The notes: generated by a model from the sequence alone, not told the origin. 64,000 bases of DNA from Siphonodentalium dalli (GCA_032622095.1 CP136062.1:165663590-165727589), one strand, 5' to 3'; shown: positions 38,335 to 51,692, counted from the first letter of the stretch. A program made the numbers and translations.

Positions 38335-41300
38335 CTGGGAGATTCGCAAAAAAAGAGCACTGGCACAGTATCTGTAATGCTGCACCAGCGCATATCCCGC
38401 CATGAAAGGATCATTAAGACACTGATCAGCCTTCAGCTATTTCAATTAATCCCAGCTGAGGGAGACTGTGATTTTATATACCACTGCTATTTTTTCTTTG
38501 CCTTGTATAATGTTTTAGGTCGAGCTGTGACTGCTTTGTTGAATTTATCCTCAGGGATGTCTGTGGTTTCTGTGACTGAGTAAGTAATCACTAGTGTAGC
38601 ATAATACATGAGACACGGCGATAAGTTGGCGTTTGCCATACCACATTCATAAAGCGCTTGAAACCTCACAGAACCCACATACTTTCCAGAGGATAGATAG
38701 ATAGTTATATACATACCTGTATATAGATATTTATTTACATATATTTATCAACCATTTGCTACGAAATTCCCTGATAAAATTGGCGATAACGAATTGGCGA
38801 TACAAACATCTGTATCATTACTGCAGTTGCGGTACAAGGCGCGCATGACGTTATTGGTTGGTCAAAATCATGTCACAAATAAATATGTTTTGCATTTTCA
38901 CTTTCTCTCCTTATGCAGGCAATTTATAATTTTAAAATGAACATCTGCTTGCTCATTAAGAGTCTTTTTTATCGAGCTATATATGTATACTGCAGATGTT
39001 ATAATGACACCAAGACATAATTCACATAGTCCGCAGCACATTTTATTTTTTATTTATAAAACCATTGTTGGCGTGCAGTTACTAACCAGTGCTGGTGTGT
39101 GTGTGTCAGACTTTGTGTAAACTAAGATTGACTTCTAACATTAGTAAATGGGAGGTCTATAATCAATAATGTTAATTTCAATGTTTGGCATTTCGGGAAA
39201 TATGTATCATAACCATCGCCAAATATGATAGTTTGTGTTAAATTTCAAAGAGGACCTTTAAATTTATCAATGCCAACTAGAGTTATCATAGTTACATGTA
39301 GCCCCATCTGATGTGATTTTAAAGCTAAAAAATATGTCACCATTGAATAGGCATACACGTGGTGTTCCAATTAATGAGCTGGGAAGCAACAAAATGACGC
39401 AAACGTCACCATACTGATGCGTAATGATATCACTCCCATTTGGACCGAATTATTTGCCTACAATAATGGCAGACACTTTTTTTGGGCTTGCAATATGCCG
39501 TACAGTAACAAAACATGCGAATTGCAATTTGCAACAGTCCTCCTGCAATTCGCCGTACACCAAATAATCTTTTGCCAATAATTTTAACAAACAGCCGAAC
39601 AAATCATGTTTGGTACTATGTAAGTAATTGTGAACTTTTCTTACGTCATGTCCAATTGTCCATAGCAATATGTAAACATAGAGACGTTTTAGATATAAGA
39701 AAATCGGTTTGTATTTGGTCAAGTTGCAGAAGTTCCGTAGAATTTAACCTAATAATCGTGATTTCTAAGGACGTACTTTATATCCAGAATGTATAGATAG
39801 TAATTTTAGCAGTATAGTGCACTTTCATATTATTCAGAGGGATTTCATATGCATGACGTGTCGTGGTTTTTAACAATAACGAATAATCGGTAAAAAAAAG
39901 ATATCGGCATATTGTGTAAACAAATGAAATGTTCCTGCATAATTTCCGGTGTCGGATGTACACAATGTACCTAATATTGGATTCTGATTTATCTCCAACT
40001 GACCAATATTCTTAATTAAATTCATCATAAAAGTATTAGGGACTACTTTGGAAATAAGAGGGATTTTTTGTTCTTCTTTCAGTGGAATGACTGGTATCCC
40101 TGGTAATGATATATTTAATTATAAAAGCTGAGTAGTATTAATAAGAAAATTATTAATATTACATACCACTATCGAACAATCTTTTAACACTTTATTGGTT
40201 AAATCCATTTTGTTTATACATCTAAATATTGAGCTCGTTTTATGACTCACTTACAGCTAAATTTAATTGTCGACCACAGTTCCATCCATATTCATATTAA
40301 ATTGCTCATTCAATGTGTGTACATGTGACATCTTTGTATAAAACTATATAAATAGTTGTATCATTACCAATAAATAATATAACCTAATCTCTGTTCAGCT
40401 TTATATGGATGATATATACACAACTAAGTGTACGAACATCGCAAGTGAATAAGAAGGACTTGGCATTTTCGGAGAATCGAAATTTCGTCTCTTGTCTTCT
40501 GATCATCATTTGACACCATTCGCATAATGAACGACAGAAAATTATTACGAATAGGGTAATACGTCACTAGAATGTGCGTTCTTTCTATTCGTTGTGGTTT
40601 TTCCATATCCGTTTGTTACGATTACGATTTTGGATTTTCAACAAAACTCCCAAATACATGATATAGTAATAAATTCGCGATCGTTTCTCAGCTCATCAAT
40701 GTAGGAGATGACTCTGAGATTATTTTTGAGAAAATGTTTTTGGACCGTCAGAAAACAATTACGACTACATATTGCTATTCATAATATGTATCTGTCGTCG
40801 TTCATTGTGCGAAAGGTGTCTATTACTGATTCGTGTACAAAAAGAAAAAATCTAGAAGTCATAATGAACTGAAACTATTACCATCTCTATATACAGGAAT
40901 TTACCAGTAGTATGCACTCACCCTCATATAACATTCCACGCGACTATAACAAGAAAACCAATGTCAGAAATGGTAACGCGCTCAAGATCATATATTACAT
41001 ACCCATGATTGTAATTATAGAATATAAAATGTATTGGTTTTGCGAATGACAAACTCAGAATTCCGTTAAAATAACAATAACAACCAGCACCTAATTAACG
41101 AACCGGCGGCGACTCGGCCGCCTCCGACCACAACCTCCAGTGGGCTGCAGAACGAAACATGTCTATAAAAGTTGAAATATAAGACTTACAAATTATCTTT
41201 TTCATTTCTTTTATATGTAATTGACATAGTTTATCACAAGCCGACATTATTGACATAATGTTAACGACAATAAACGAAATTGAAATTCCCAACTACACCT

Positions 41301-41394
41301 TTTACCGGACTCGGCCTCCGGTCGCAGTTCGACTTTTAATCCTCCCAAAAATTCCCATTCTATAAATAAAACACCCATGCGCCCAGGCGAAACT
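38335..41394. other. No gene recognised
   Basis: About 3 kb of AT-rich sequence. Short open frames (for example 38308-38583 and 39515-39796) lack domains, splice context and conserved Cys or motif patterns. Confidence 0.4.
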
Positions 41395-41489
41395 AGAATC
41401 TCTACACCAGTATATAATACACGCGATGCGCGCGTAATAATTAATAATAATTTATCCATTTATTACACGCATGCTAGTGTAGAGATTCG
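41395..41489. repeat. Hairpin
   Basis: aatctctacaccag with ataatacacgcg is mirrored by tattacacgcatg and ctagtgtagagatt. Confidence 0.8.
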
Positions 41490-41506
41490 TGGGGTGATCA
41501 TTTCTG

Positions 41507-41738
41507 CTACAAGACAGGTACTCGGTTTCCGGTCGAGTCCCCCGCAACCATCGAAGTACAAAGTCCTGGTAAAATACATTCTAAATGAGTATCTCACAAC
41601 ATTTGCTGAAATATGATTCTTCCCTATTCTGTCATAATGTAAGGTAACTGTGAAACAGAACATGTTGTATTTTACCAAGACTTTGTACTTTGAATGTTGC
41701 GGGTGAGTCGCCCGCATAACCGAGTACCTTGCTTGTAG
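41507..41738. mobile_element. MITE-like TIR element
   Basis: The left end ctacaagacaggtactcggt, then gagtcccccgcaacc and aaagtcctggtaaaatac, is mirrored by the right end gtattttaccaagactttg, then ttgcgggtgagtcgcccgc and cgagtaccttgcttgtag. Arms are about 70 bp. Confidence 0.8.
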
Positions 41739-42594
41739 CAACGTCACAACCAACTCAGCCTGAACGGGTGGACTCATTCGGGTTCTTTCGCAGAGTAAAA
41801 CATTGGCATGTGTCCACACAGAGAGGGTGGAAGCTATGTTGGACCAATCCGAATTACCAGATATCGGTACAAATGGCTAACATCCTCAATCACATGGCAT
41901 ATATGGCAATAACATTACCTGCAAACAATGTGGCAATTTATACCATAACAAAGTTGAACACTTGTTTATCCATTGTTTCTCACTCCATTATCGTTCAACT
42001 GAAGAACATCTTTTGGAATCGAATAATTAATGTTCTTGGCATCGCTATATTCACCACAATGGATCAATTGTCTAGCCGTAATACAGTAATAGCTTCTTAC
42101 CCGGAAACCACGATAAAATGATAACATCACAGCTCTGTTTGTACTAGACTATTTCTCATCCATGCAGGGGGGGGGGGGGGGGGGGGGGGTCAGGAAAACA
42201 TTTCCGGACACCAGGTGCAAAAAAATACGGCCTATGGGTACCCACCACCCCCCCCATAATTTCCCAATTTTTATTTACTTTTTTCGATTCTGGGATAGGG
42301 ACCCACCCCTCCAAACTGCTTTATCATGGATCATCTCAGTTCTGTCTTAAAGTTCTGCCCATTTCCTTTCAATAATATGGACAGAATCACAAAAGAAGTT
42401 CTCCGCAAAATTCCATACTGCAACTTTTAAATGAATTTGTCATGCCCCATATGGAACTAGGACAAAGAGAATATAACATAGTTGTCGGTTAATTAATTAA
42501 CACGTATAATAACCAAGTGAGTCACAATTTGCTACCTTTTCGGATAACGCAGAGAATAATGTTCGGGATATATGTAAAAAAAATACTTTTTACA
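41739..42594. other. No gene; contains a 23-bp G tract
   Basis: AT-rich apart from an uninterrupted run of 23 G at 42167-42189 and C runs near 42241-42255. No exon is supported. Confidence 0.5.
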
Positions 42595-43475
42595 AATATG
42601 GTTGCCATTTTGAGAGCAATCTTGATCAATTGGGTATATAAACACCGTAGTGTACCACATTTAAGATACACCAAAAACAATAAACACCTTTTAATACAAA
42701 GATAGTTACATTTTACTTGAAAAAATGGTCCAAACATGAAAAGTGAATTTTTGCCGATATTTATGTCAAGTTTTTAAGAGAAAAGTCGCACATTATAGGT
42801 GATGTCAGTGGTGCAACAGTAACAATTAACCATGGTGCATTAAACATGTTAGTATTCAATGTATAGAAGGCAGAATAGCCAATTGTGTACATCAAGCACA
42901 ACTTGTAAGCGATTGCAGGACATGCTGGGGCAATATTTACCATTTTCCTTATTTTGGCGGCCATTTTGGCAGCCATTTTGAGCCAAAGTAAGAATTTTGG
43001 TTCCAGTGAGTTGGAATATTTATAGGTAATCATATGCATCACTTATATTAGAAAGTTATGTTCATTTCTTGTTGAAATATTACGAGAATCCCAATCGTGA
43101 TTATTTGTTAAATGTTATACCGTGTTCTGTAAATTTTTGATGGAAAGGAAGGGGCTAGGACCCCAATAAGTGAATATTTATTGCCCCAATGATCAGTTAA
43201 TATACAAAATAAAGTCACAGTACTGAACCAGTTCCAAACAGCATGAATCGATCTAGAAGATATTTGTGAAAAATGTCATATTTTCAACTTCCGGCGGCCA
43301 TTTTGGTCGCCATCTTGGATCGTGAGTTTCAATTTTGCCCCAAAAAAGTGACATTATGCCTCTGTTTCACGAAAATATACACATTTGTATACATTTTACT
43401 AGATTTTCCAGCTATAATTTGCATAACACTGACTAGGGTCTGGTTTGAAAAACGGCGGCCATGATGAACGCCATT
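42595..43475. promoter_or_regulatory. Cluster of YY1-like gccgccatttt / aagatggcggc words
   Basis: Words of the type ggcggccattttgg, gtcgccatcttgg, ggcagccattttg and aacgccattttg recur near 42600, 42955, 42972, 43287, 43302, 43452 and 43470. They fit the YY1 consensus (AAnATGGCGGC). They may instead be remnants of a dispersed repeat, since similar words occur at 33.6-34.8 kb and 63.8 kb. Confidence 0.4.
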
Positions 43476-45867
43476 TTGTCTGGAGTCTACACGGACACTT
43501 TTTGTTTGTTAACATTGCTTAAAAATTGAAGGACATAATAAGGAACAAAATGAGTGTGGTGAAGTTAAGTCCCAGGGTGGTGCAAGGGTACCCATATTAG
43601 CTCGCGGACTAGATGTGGAAGTCATCCTACTCTGGAACTCATGTGTGATGAGAAACGTTTATTTATTCATTGTCTCGTATTTGTGTGTGTCATTTGCTCC
43701 ATCTGACCAATGCAAAAGGTCAACTGACCTTATATAAGTGAAATTGATTTAGTTTGAATGTCACTATTGTATTCATAAACATGTATATACTTGTACACAT
43801 ATCTCACCTTCAAGGAGGTAATAAAACATCTCTGCCGAACATTCTTTGTGATTGGGAGATGTTTGTAAATACAAAAAAAAAACATGGTATTTGTGATTTA
43901 TGTTTGTAAGCGTAGGTTTATAGTATTAGCGGAAAGAGAAATTGTTATTTCTTACAAACAATTGTAGAATCTTACAAAGAAAACGCTTCATAGTATTGAC
44001 CCCTGGTAGTATATAAACGCGCGCAGTACACATGTTACGGACAATTCACTTAAATCTCCAATATTTCAATGTTTATTTCTCATTGAACTGTAAAAACAGT
44101 GTTTGAGATTTATAGCCCTGGAAGTTATTGCTGTGGCCAATTTTCAGATTTCATGTGTATGTTTATAATTGCAATTAAATAACTAGTCTGAGTAATAGCT
44201 TTTCTAATGAAAATAATATTGTAATAAGCGTTTACTAATTTTTGCAGATAACCTCAGCTTATCGTAAGAATGAGTGATGTGATCCTCTGAATTTGCTGCA
44301 AGACAACTTTGCCAATAATTCTGGAATTTGTAAGAGGACAAAACATTTCCAATGACAGTCTGTGTCTGTGAGTAAAATATAATGATGTTACTTTGCATTT
44401 CAACTAATCTTTTTATTTTGAGGGGCATTGGGGCTACATGATCTGACTCACATGTATCACAACCTACATGCACATGTACAGTTGGTCAGGATGCTGAAAT
44501 CAATCATCCAGATGAACTACTCTCATAATGAGGGGGTGCTTACGACTCTACGACAATGCCATCGATTTGTGCTTCTTACGGAACACTCATTTTAGCACTG
44601 CGAAGCTCAACAGGGATATTATATAGATATATTCTTTGCTGATGTTGAATCGAATATGAATCATATACGCATGCAGCAGCATGTATAATTGAATATGATT
44701 TCTTTAATATTTGCAGGATCCTAAAATTAAGTTACCACTAGTGTCATCAAGAATCTTTTATCAAATGAGTTGCAGAAGGTGCATGGATATATTTTGCGAT
44801 AGCAAAACTCGAGCAGAATGTAATTATGCACTGTCCAACCATGATTTTGATAAAATATTTGAGATTATGGTACAAGTTGTGTTCTGTATTTATTTTACAC
44901 CATTGTGTCAATCCATGAGTCAGCTACCTTTATTGTGATTTAAGTCTGATGGATAACCGGTTATGATCGGGACATCACCTGAAGGTGGTTGTTGACATAC
45001 TATATGTACCTATAATAGCTGTTTGTCACCTTTCTTGGTGACAACATCAGCAAAAATAGTTCCGGCTTCTATTCCATTAGAGGCATACAATAATAGATAT
45101 TCAATGGTGAGATTTGGTTGAATAGCTTTATTTTATTTTACTTCTAATTACACAGCTGCAATATTTTGGTCTATTTCGTAAATTCAGTTACATTGTTGGT
45201 ATAATTTTTCAGCTTGTCCACGAGAGTGCAATCCTGATGTCATTGAGACTCGCAACATATTTGACATCATGCATGACAGCCTATCCAGTACCAGATAATT
45301 AATTTAATTTCTTGCCATGTTCAATATATAACTAACTTGCCTAGATAGTGGACAAATATTATTACTTGATTGAATATTGGTGTGTAGTAAATACAAAACC
45401 AAACCACACCTGCACTTGGAGTAGGCAAACAATTGTGCACTTATCTGTTATGTTATGGTGTTATGCTGCAAGATGCAACTTGACACTGGCCACTCATGTA
45501 ATATTTCACGAAACTTGAGCCCCAACAAATTGGTGCAATAACGTTCACCGCATTGACAGTCTGTATACTAACTATACTCACATGTCTTTTTTAATATTTG
45601 GAGTGATTATTTATTTTACTTCATTGTATAATAATTATATAAAGCATTTCATGTATAATTTAGCGTGCAAGTTCTCAATTTGATTCAATGGACCCCATAT
45701 ATTCAGGTTCCAACAACAACATATTTTGAAATGCTGCTTCAGTTATCAGAATCGATTAATTGCTCAAAAATAATGTCAATTATAGTATAAAATTGCTCAA
45801 AATGTGTTATTTGTCAACATGTTGTTCAATGAAAATTTTGCCTCGTTATCAACACAAAGCTACTTGA
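43476..45867. other. No gene recognised
   Basis: An exon-like stretch after a tttgcag at 44717 was considered and not accepted. The rest is AT-rich. Confidence 0.4.
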
Positions 45868-46116
45868 TTTTAGAGTTATCATCTTCATCTGCAATTTGGT
45901 ACAAGACCATTGGCCCGTTGACTTTTTCCCAGGCCACTATTAAGTCTCGATGGTGACAAATAATATATTTAACAATGAATATGTAATAACTCTTAGCTTT
46001 GGTGGGTGGGTTCATCCACTCAAATCAAATATCCTCCCACCCGAATCAAAATATATAGTAATTGAGCCTTATTGAGGGGCATCTAATCGGATGATGCATA
46101 CTTAATATTGATTATA
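45868..46116. mobile_element. Decayed half of a TTAA-family MITE
   Basis: cttgattttagagttat, gagctttg-type, gggtgggttc and aatagtaatt-type words, and a terminal gcatctaatcggatgatgc, correspond to the right half of the 12004-12298 element with heavy divergence. Confidence 0.6.
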
Positions 46117-46477
46117 TTTAAACAGTTTACAACTCGTGTTTGTTCTGAGCAATAACTATTTCTAAAAATAGTGACAAATATATGTCCCACAGGGCAACTT
46201 GATAGTCACATTATATAAGGAAATCAATATTAATTGATAGTAGTGTTCCCAGGTAGGTGTTTTTGAGTCATTTCTCTTATGTTATACCGATAAAACTATA
46301 TACATGTTGTGGGAACAGATAATTCATCTTTAAATTGAAGCCTGGAAATCATAGAGTGTGTCATTTCATGTTTGGGAAATATGATTAACATTGGTACAAG
46401 TGACCTAGATAGCTGGAACCTGATTTGTGGATTTTCATCAACAAGTGGGGGAGGTGTGTCTGAAAATGGTTGGTTAA

Positions 46478-46873
46478 ATGTACTCAATCCGATTAGACCC
46501 TCATAAATTACTATTTCTTTGGCTTCTGAGGTAAAAAAATAATTGATTCGAGTCGAGTAACCTACCCATCAACCCTCAGAGTGATCAGATATCAATTTTT
46601 GAAGTTTTGTTATCTCTTGATTCTGGCCCAGAACATGCCATCAAAAGGAAGTTCTCAGTGCTTCATTTTAGAGTTATCCATCTTCGTCCGTTTGAATAAA
46701 TGTTTCTGTTGCAATTATTAGTAAACATCGCGAGAAAATTACAAATTAAAAAAAAATCAATTTCTGATCATTCTGAGCTTTGATGGATGGGTTCCTCGAC
46801 TCAAATTAATTATATTTTACCCCTGAAGCCGAAGAAATAGTAATTTAGGGGTGCTTAATCAGATTGAGTACCT
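46478..46873. mobile_element. MITE with TTAA target sites, second copy
   Basis: TTAA at 46474-46477 and 46874-46877 flanks ends reading ATGTACTCAATCCGAT and, in reverse complement, AGGTACTCAATCTGAT. The inverted repeats continue about 55 bp through aaattactatttctttggc. Same family as 12004-12298. Confidence 0.88.
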
Positions 46874-46877
46874 TTAA

Positions 46878-47436
46878 GATCCATGCTATAATAGATTTTT
46901 TTCAGTTCAAACCATTACATACATAACAAATTATTTAAAATTCTGACTTCATATATTTATGTTTTCAGGATGACTACAGAATCAGATATAAAATGTGCTA
47001 TATCAGGAAGTAGAGGTCTACCGTCTACCATACAGTAATGATATGTTACTACTTGTAGGTCACTGTTCCCTTACCACCCCCTATTTTCATATGCTTTGCA
47101 GATTCCCTCTTCTTTCTCTTGTCATCCATACATTTGGTACCAACTTCACTTTGTGATTAAATGTTATATGACTAATTGGTTGCAGGCCTTTTTTCGTTCA
47201 GCTTATCCTAATTTGACATATCAAAAAGTCTTCGGTGAGTCAGCCAGCATTTCATTATGACTTTATACTGTCATCCCGGGATGCTAGGTGTGATTTTCGA
47301 TAACCGTACATGATGTGTTACCTGGTCAGACACCCACTTACCACTTGTTGGTTACCCATAAAACAAAGTATCACCTCGTATTGATAGATATCTAGCTTGT
47401 TATTGTATATACATACACCAATATTTGGTATCACAG
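46878..47436. other. Host flank of the LINE, no gene
   Basis: The last ~100 bp (acctcgtattgatagata, ccaatatttggtatcac) is homologous to 56020-56085 beyond the LINE, showing a pre-existing tandem duplication. Confidence 0.6.
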
Positions 47437-47449
47437 AACATCAGAACAA
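47437..47449 (+). repeat. LINE target-site duplication, 5' copy
   Basis: aacatcagaacaa, identical to 55921-55933. Confidence 0.9.
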
Positions 47450-47879
47450 TGCCTTGCTGTGACGTCATGATGGCGGGAATGTAATTGTTTTCTCTCCGTG
47501 TCGGCCGATCGGAAAAATGACAAAACTCAAATGAAAAACAGCATCAGTGGTAGAATTAGTATATAAAGCGAACAATACATCATCAGGGGACCTGATCACC
47601 TATGGATCTGTGCGAAATAATGAACATATGTGATACTATTGGACTTTGAAATGTGTTTGTTTGTGAAAGGACAAAACGCCATTTTGAATTTCTGACAACT
47701 GTGTTTACCGAAAGTGCATCTGAGGACATACCGGTGAGATTATTCCAGTTATATTTATCCATTACACATTCTTGAATGTTGTTACTCAACCACGAACATA
47801 TATATTATGCCGACTCAATCAATTTACTTGCGTGTCGTGAGTAAACATCACAAATCGGATTAATTGAATCGATCTCTCT
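47450..47879 (+). promoter_or_regulatory. LINE 5' leader with CRE and YY1-like motifs at the start
   Basis: The first 35 bases contain a palindromic CRE, TGACGTCA (47460-47467), followed at once by tgatggcggg, a YY1/E2F-like word. LINE internal promoters act from the element start, so this is the likely promoter. Activity is inference. Confidence 0.55.
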
Positions 47880-49043
47880 GTGTGTTATATTGACAATAGA
47901 ACAATGAGTGCTTTACCGAGTAACACAGTAGCGGAATTTTGTCCACAAGACAGTTCAACCCCCATTGAAGAAGGGCAACCTGAGCCACTCGACAAATCTC
48001 AGTTTAACCATGACATGGCACACCCAATTCGATCAGATGCCCAGCAAATCGAGCTGAAAAGGAATAGGCAGTCTCCGTTTTCTCCCTCAGATTACGTGGA
48101 TCCTAAAAAACCTAAGCCCGTCTACCAAGATTCCTTAATAGACGATATTGTGGATAGGTCATTGTCATCGTCCTCTGAACAAAACTTTCAAAATGACTAT
48201 GGTTCCGAAGTGTTTTTCGAGACAAGCCTTATTAAGGCGCTCGGGAGCGAGCGAGTTCAAACATCTTTCAGTGTTATGATGGAGGGAATGTTAGAGCGTG
48301 TCATAACTAAAATGGCAAAAACTGAAGTTGCAAAAATTGCCCAAGATGCATTTGTACCCAGGGAGAAATATAACAAGGACATGGCCTATGTTATGCGCGA
48401 ATTAAAGGACCTAAAACTCGAACTAAAAACCGAACGCGATGCCCGTCAAAACGATGTCCGTGAGATAAAGGCCGAAGTGGACGATCTGCAGCAATATGGC
48501 CGCCGCACAAACTTAAGACTGTCAGGAGTTCCGGAACTACCCGGTGAAAACACGGACAATATAGTTCTTGATGTCGCTCACGAACTGGGAATGCCCCTCG
48601 GTCCGTATGACGTGTTTCGGAGCCATCGTGTGGGCCCTCGTGCAAACAAACCTACAGGCGCGACAAACACTCAAAATGACACTGACGCTACTGTTCCGAA
48701 AACCACCAAGAAGGATTCTAGTCAACCGCGTCAGATAATCTTCCGGTTACCTTCTTACAAAATTCGAAGGGAACTCTTTCAAAAACGAAAGGAAACACGA
48801 CAGGTCAATCTCCCATATTTGAGCAACAGAATATACATCAACGAGGATTTAACAAGAACCAGAGCCGCAATATACAAAAAGTCTAGGGCCCTCCAAAAGG
48901 ATAACTTTATACACAGCACCTGGACAATAGATGGCGCAACACTAGTTAAGATCCGCGAAAATGACAGACCTCTCAGGTTCACGACCCTGGAGAGCATGAA
49001 TGAACTAGATGATAAACTACGTGGACAACATGTGCAGCCTTAG
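47880..49043 (+). CDS. LINE ORF1 protein (nucleic-acid chaperone type)
   Basis: 387 codons; the likelier start is the second Met at 47904 (aaca-ATG-agt). The N-terminal 110 residues are low-complexity and Ser/Pro-rich. A charged helical region at about 150-205 (RELKDLKLELKTERDA, EIKAEVDDLQQ) reads as a coiled coil. It runs into YGRRTNLRLSGVPE (about 205-218), the entry to the RRM-like domain of L1-type ORF1 proteins. The C-terminal part has RQIIFRLPSYKIRRELF (about 283-300) and NRIYINEDLTRTRAAIYKKS (about 316-335), the usual C-terminal domain order. Such proteins trimerise and coat element RNA in the cytoplasm. There is no zinc knuckle. It is uninterrupted. Confidence 0.85.
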   Translation: MCYIDNRTMSALPSNTVAEFCPQDSSTPIEEGQPEPLDKSQFNHDMAHPIRSDAQQIELKRNRQSPFSPSDYVDPKKPKPVYQDSLIDDIVDRSLSSSSEQNFQNDYGSEVFFETSLIKALGSERVQTSFSVMMEGMLERVITKMAKTEVAKIAQDAFVPREKYNKDMAYVMRELKDLKLELKTERDARQNDVREIKAEVDDLQQYGRRTNLRLSGVPELPGENTDNIVLDVAHELGMPLGPYDVFRSHRVGPRANKPTGATNTQNDTDATVPKTTKKDSSQPRQIIFRLPSYKIRRELFQKRKETRQVNLPYLSNRIYINEDLTRTRAAIYKKSRALQKDNFIHSTWTIDGATLVKIRENDRPLRFTTLESMNELDDKLRGQHVQP

Positions 49044-51692
49044 TGTGTAGTGCTGCCTGCATATATCAAAGGCGGTATATGCCTGTAGCACCTCACGGTG
49101 GTATACACAGATTGGTTACCAATACGTGATATTGTTTCTTGAATGTTGATTGTTTGTACAGCTAAAAGTCGAACGTCCGCTGATGCCTATCGACAATCAA
49201 CATCCAACATGGAACTTTACTCACCTATACACACCGCATTTCGCGTTCTCTCCATGTAACAAACCATTTATTATACGCGCTGATTCAACGAATGTATCAC
49301 TGGCTCTCAAACAGTTATTTGATTTGATTTTTTTCCATTTAACCAATATGATCCGCCAACAAACCTAACTATACGCCGAATGTAAAGCTTTTCAAAAATT
49401 GTTCCACACCCAGCTATTGCTCGGTCATTCTTCTAAGTGTACCCCACCCATAACTGGGATATCTGGCCACACTCTCAGACTGAGAACAAACAATTACGTA
49501 TTATAATTATATGTAATATTGACGTGAGTATAATAATCCCATTTATACAACGGGACATATAAGCAAAAGCGAAATTCGCACATTTAAATAAACTCACCTG
49601 TCAGCGCAACTGGTATACCGAAATCTCATGAAATAATCCATGTGTACTTCAATATATATTCCTTGAAATTCGATAAACGGATATCCTTTCTTAATAATAA
49701 GACCAGTCTTCTGACTTGAAAATGAAAATACGCATGTCAACTCTCCATAATTATCATCACGCATACGCACATTAATGGCCTATCACAGTAATAACGATTC
49801 AAACTAATTCGCGAATGTGTATTACCACGTATGCGCAAGATTACTCATATTCTCGGCATGACAATTCTAATTCCCAAACCACGAAGCACGATTTGTTATC
49901 GCTGCCATGAAATGAAACCGGTCAACCAGTATATAGATTCATGTGACATCACAATACACAGGTCAAACGCGCACGAGATACCCGCATCTAGGCCAATCGG
50001 TCAGACTGACCGGACTGGTGCAAACAACCATGTGGCTTGGCGTATCGAAATGCCCCGATATTCTACACATCACGTTGCACTCACATTGACACTGCGCGTA
50101 AGCACAGGTATGTATGTGTGTATATGTATGTTCAACTAATTTTACATGTTGTCTTCGTTTTTGTGTATGCCTTTATATACTGTATGATTGCAGTGATATT
50201 GGATCTGAATACTACAGTCTGGTTATCAGTGCTTGCCCCTCTGTTAAACCTTCCTTAAATATACATCTACATAACTGTGTGTCATGTTTAAAGTGATGTA
50301 ACAATTCCATGAATTAAACAATAAATACCGGCTCATTCACACGTGTATATAATACGTTAATAGTAACATGTTGTTGTGTACCATGGCATACGTGTACATG
50401 ACATACTGATGCCAATTTCGTCGTTCGTCCATCCGTCCACATTCTGTACTGCCAGCGAAAATTACTTTATCTTGTTACATTCGATATATTCAAACCATAA
50501 AGATCGTTCCCTTGCGCGTGAATAAAATATTAGGACATTTATATTATATACAGGACAATAATTCGACACTAATGACACTCAATTAAAATTAAGTATTCCA
50601 CACCGCCTCCACTTCCTATTCCTGCTCAGTTTTTTTTTCTCCTTTCCGCGGGGTTACCGCTACTCCTCGGGGGAGATGATCATTTGCTGGTGCCTGATAT
50701 GGTTTCATACGCCCTATGATCCTGGTCTGTTGTTGGCTATTATTTCTATAGCCATCCAGCCGTTTTTTCTTAGTGGGTATGGGAACTGGAGCTAGTGAAT
50801 ACTTTGCACAATCAGTCTGAATTATAACGATATGAATCCTCGATATTAGATGGGACAAATAAATCGCACTTAAATCGAACTACTTTGCGCATTATTGCAG
50901 CCTCAAAGCACTGGCTGTCTAACATAAGCCCGTCACTCTGCCCCATGTACCATAGCTTATTATGTATATTATATAATAATTATATATTACGATTGTATTT
51001 ATAATTGTATCCCATGTTGAGCTTTGTAAATATTGCGTTGCATATGTAAATGATACGCTCTCTCAATTAGGCAGACACTTCTATGATATAATTTCAGACT
51101 CATCTACTCCTAACTTACCTCATCGGTCCACGTTCCCCTTCTTAAAATGTATGTCACATGAATATTTCTACATCTCACTTATGCCGTCCCCATTAGTTAA
51201 AATGAATCTCATTGAAACATTGCAGGTACGCTACCCCATCCGGTAGAATAGCGGTACATGTCTGAAATATGAACATCTGTACACATCGGAATATACCAAA
51301 ACATATCATTAAAGTACCTGAACATTGGAGCATTGCATATCGCCAAAACATATTGATTATCCCCATTTCCATAGATGTTCCTAGATAACGACTACAAAGA
51401 TAAAGTTCCCGATCGGCCGGCACAACCATACTTGGTATGCACTCTATTGCTATTCAAGCTATCTTTATTCTCTTGTTCACTTTACTCAACTGCTATTTTG
51501 TTCTACTATGTTCTCTTCCCCCTACTTACTCACCCCCACCTAGCAAACATACTGGGTTGAAAACAATTTTAAAACACACCAATGATACATATACATTTAT
51601 ATATGTTGCCAGAGTATGCTCTATTTATATGTTTGTTACTATGCACCGAGGATGCCCAAAGCAGAACTGTTCTCAGGATTTTGACATGACTT
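49044..51692 (+). other. LINE inter-ORF spacer, 2.65 kb
   Basis: No frame longer than about 100 codons and no recognised domain. Such spacers are usually short. Either ORF2 translation begins from an internal promoter or entry site, or an unrecognised insertion lies here. No terminal repeats were seen inside. Confidence 0.6.

Noticed and set aside
44711-44938. Possible exon after tttgcag at 44717
   Set aside because: No good donor with consistent frame, no recognised family and no neighbouring exons.
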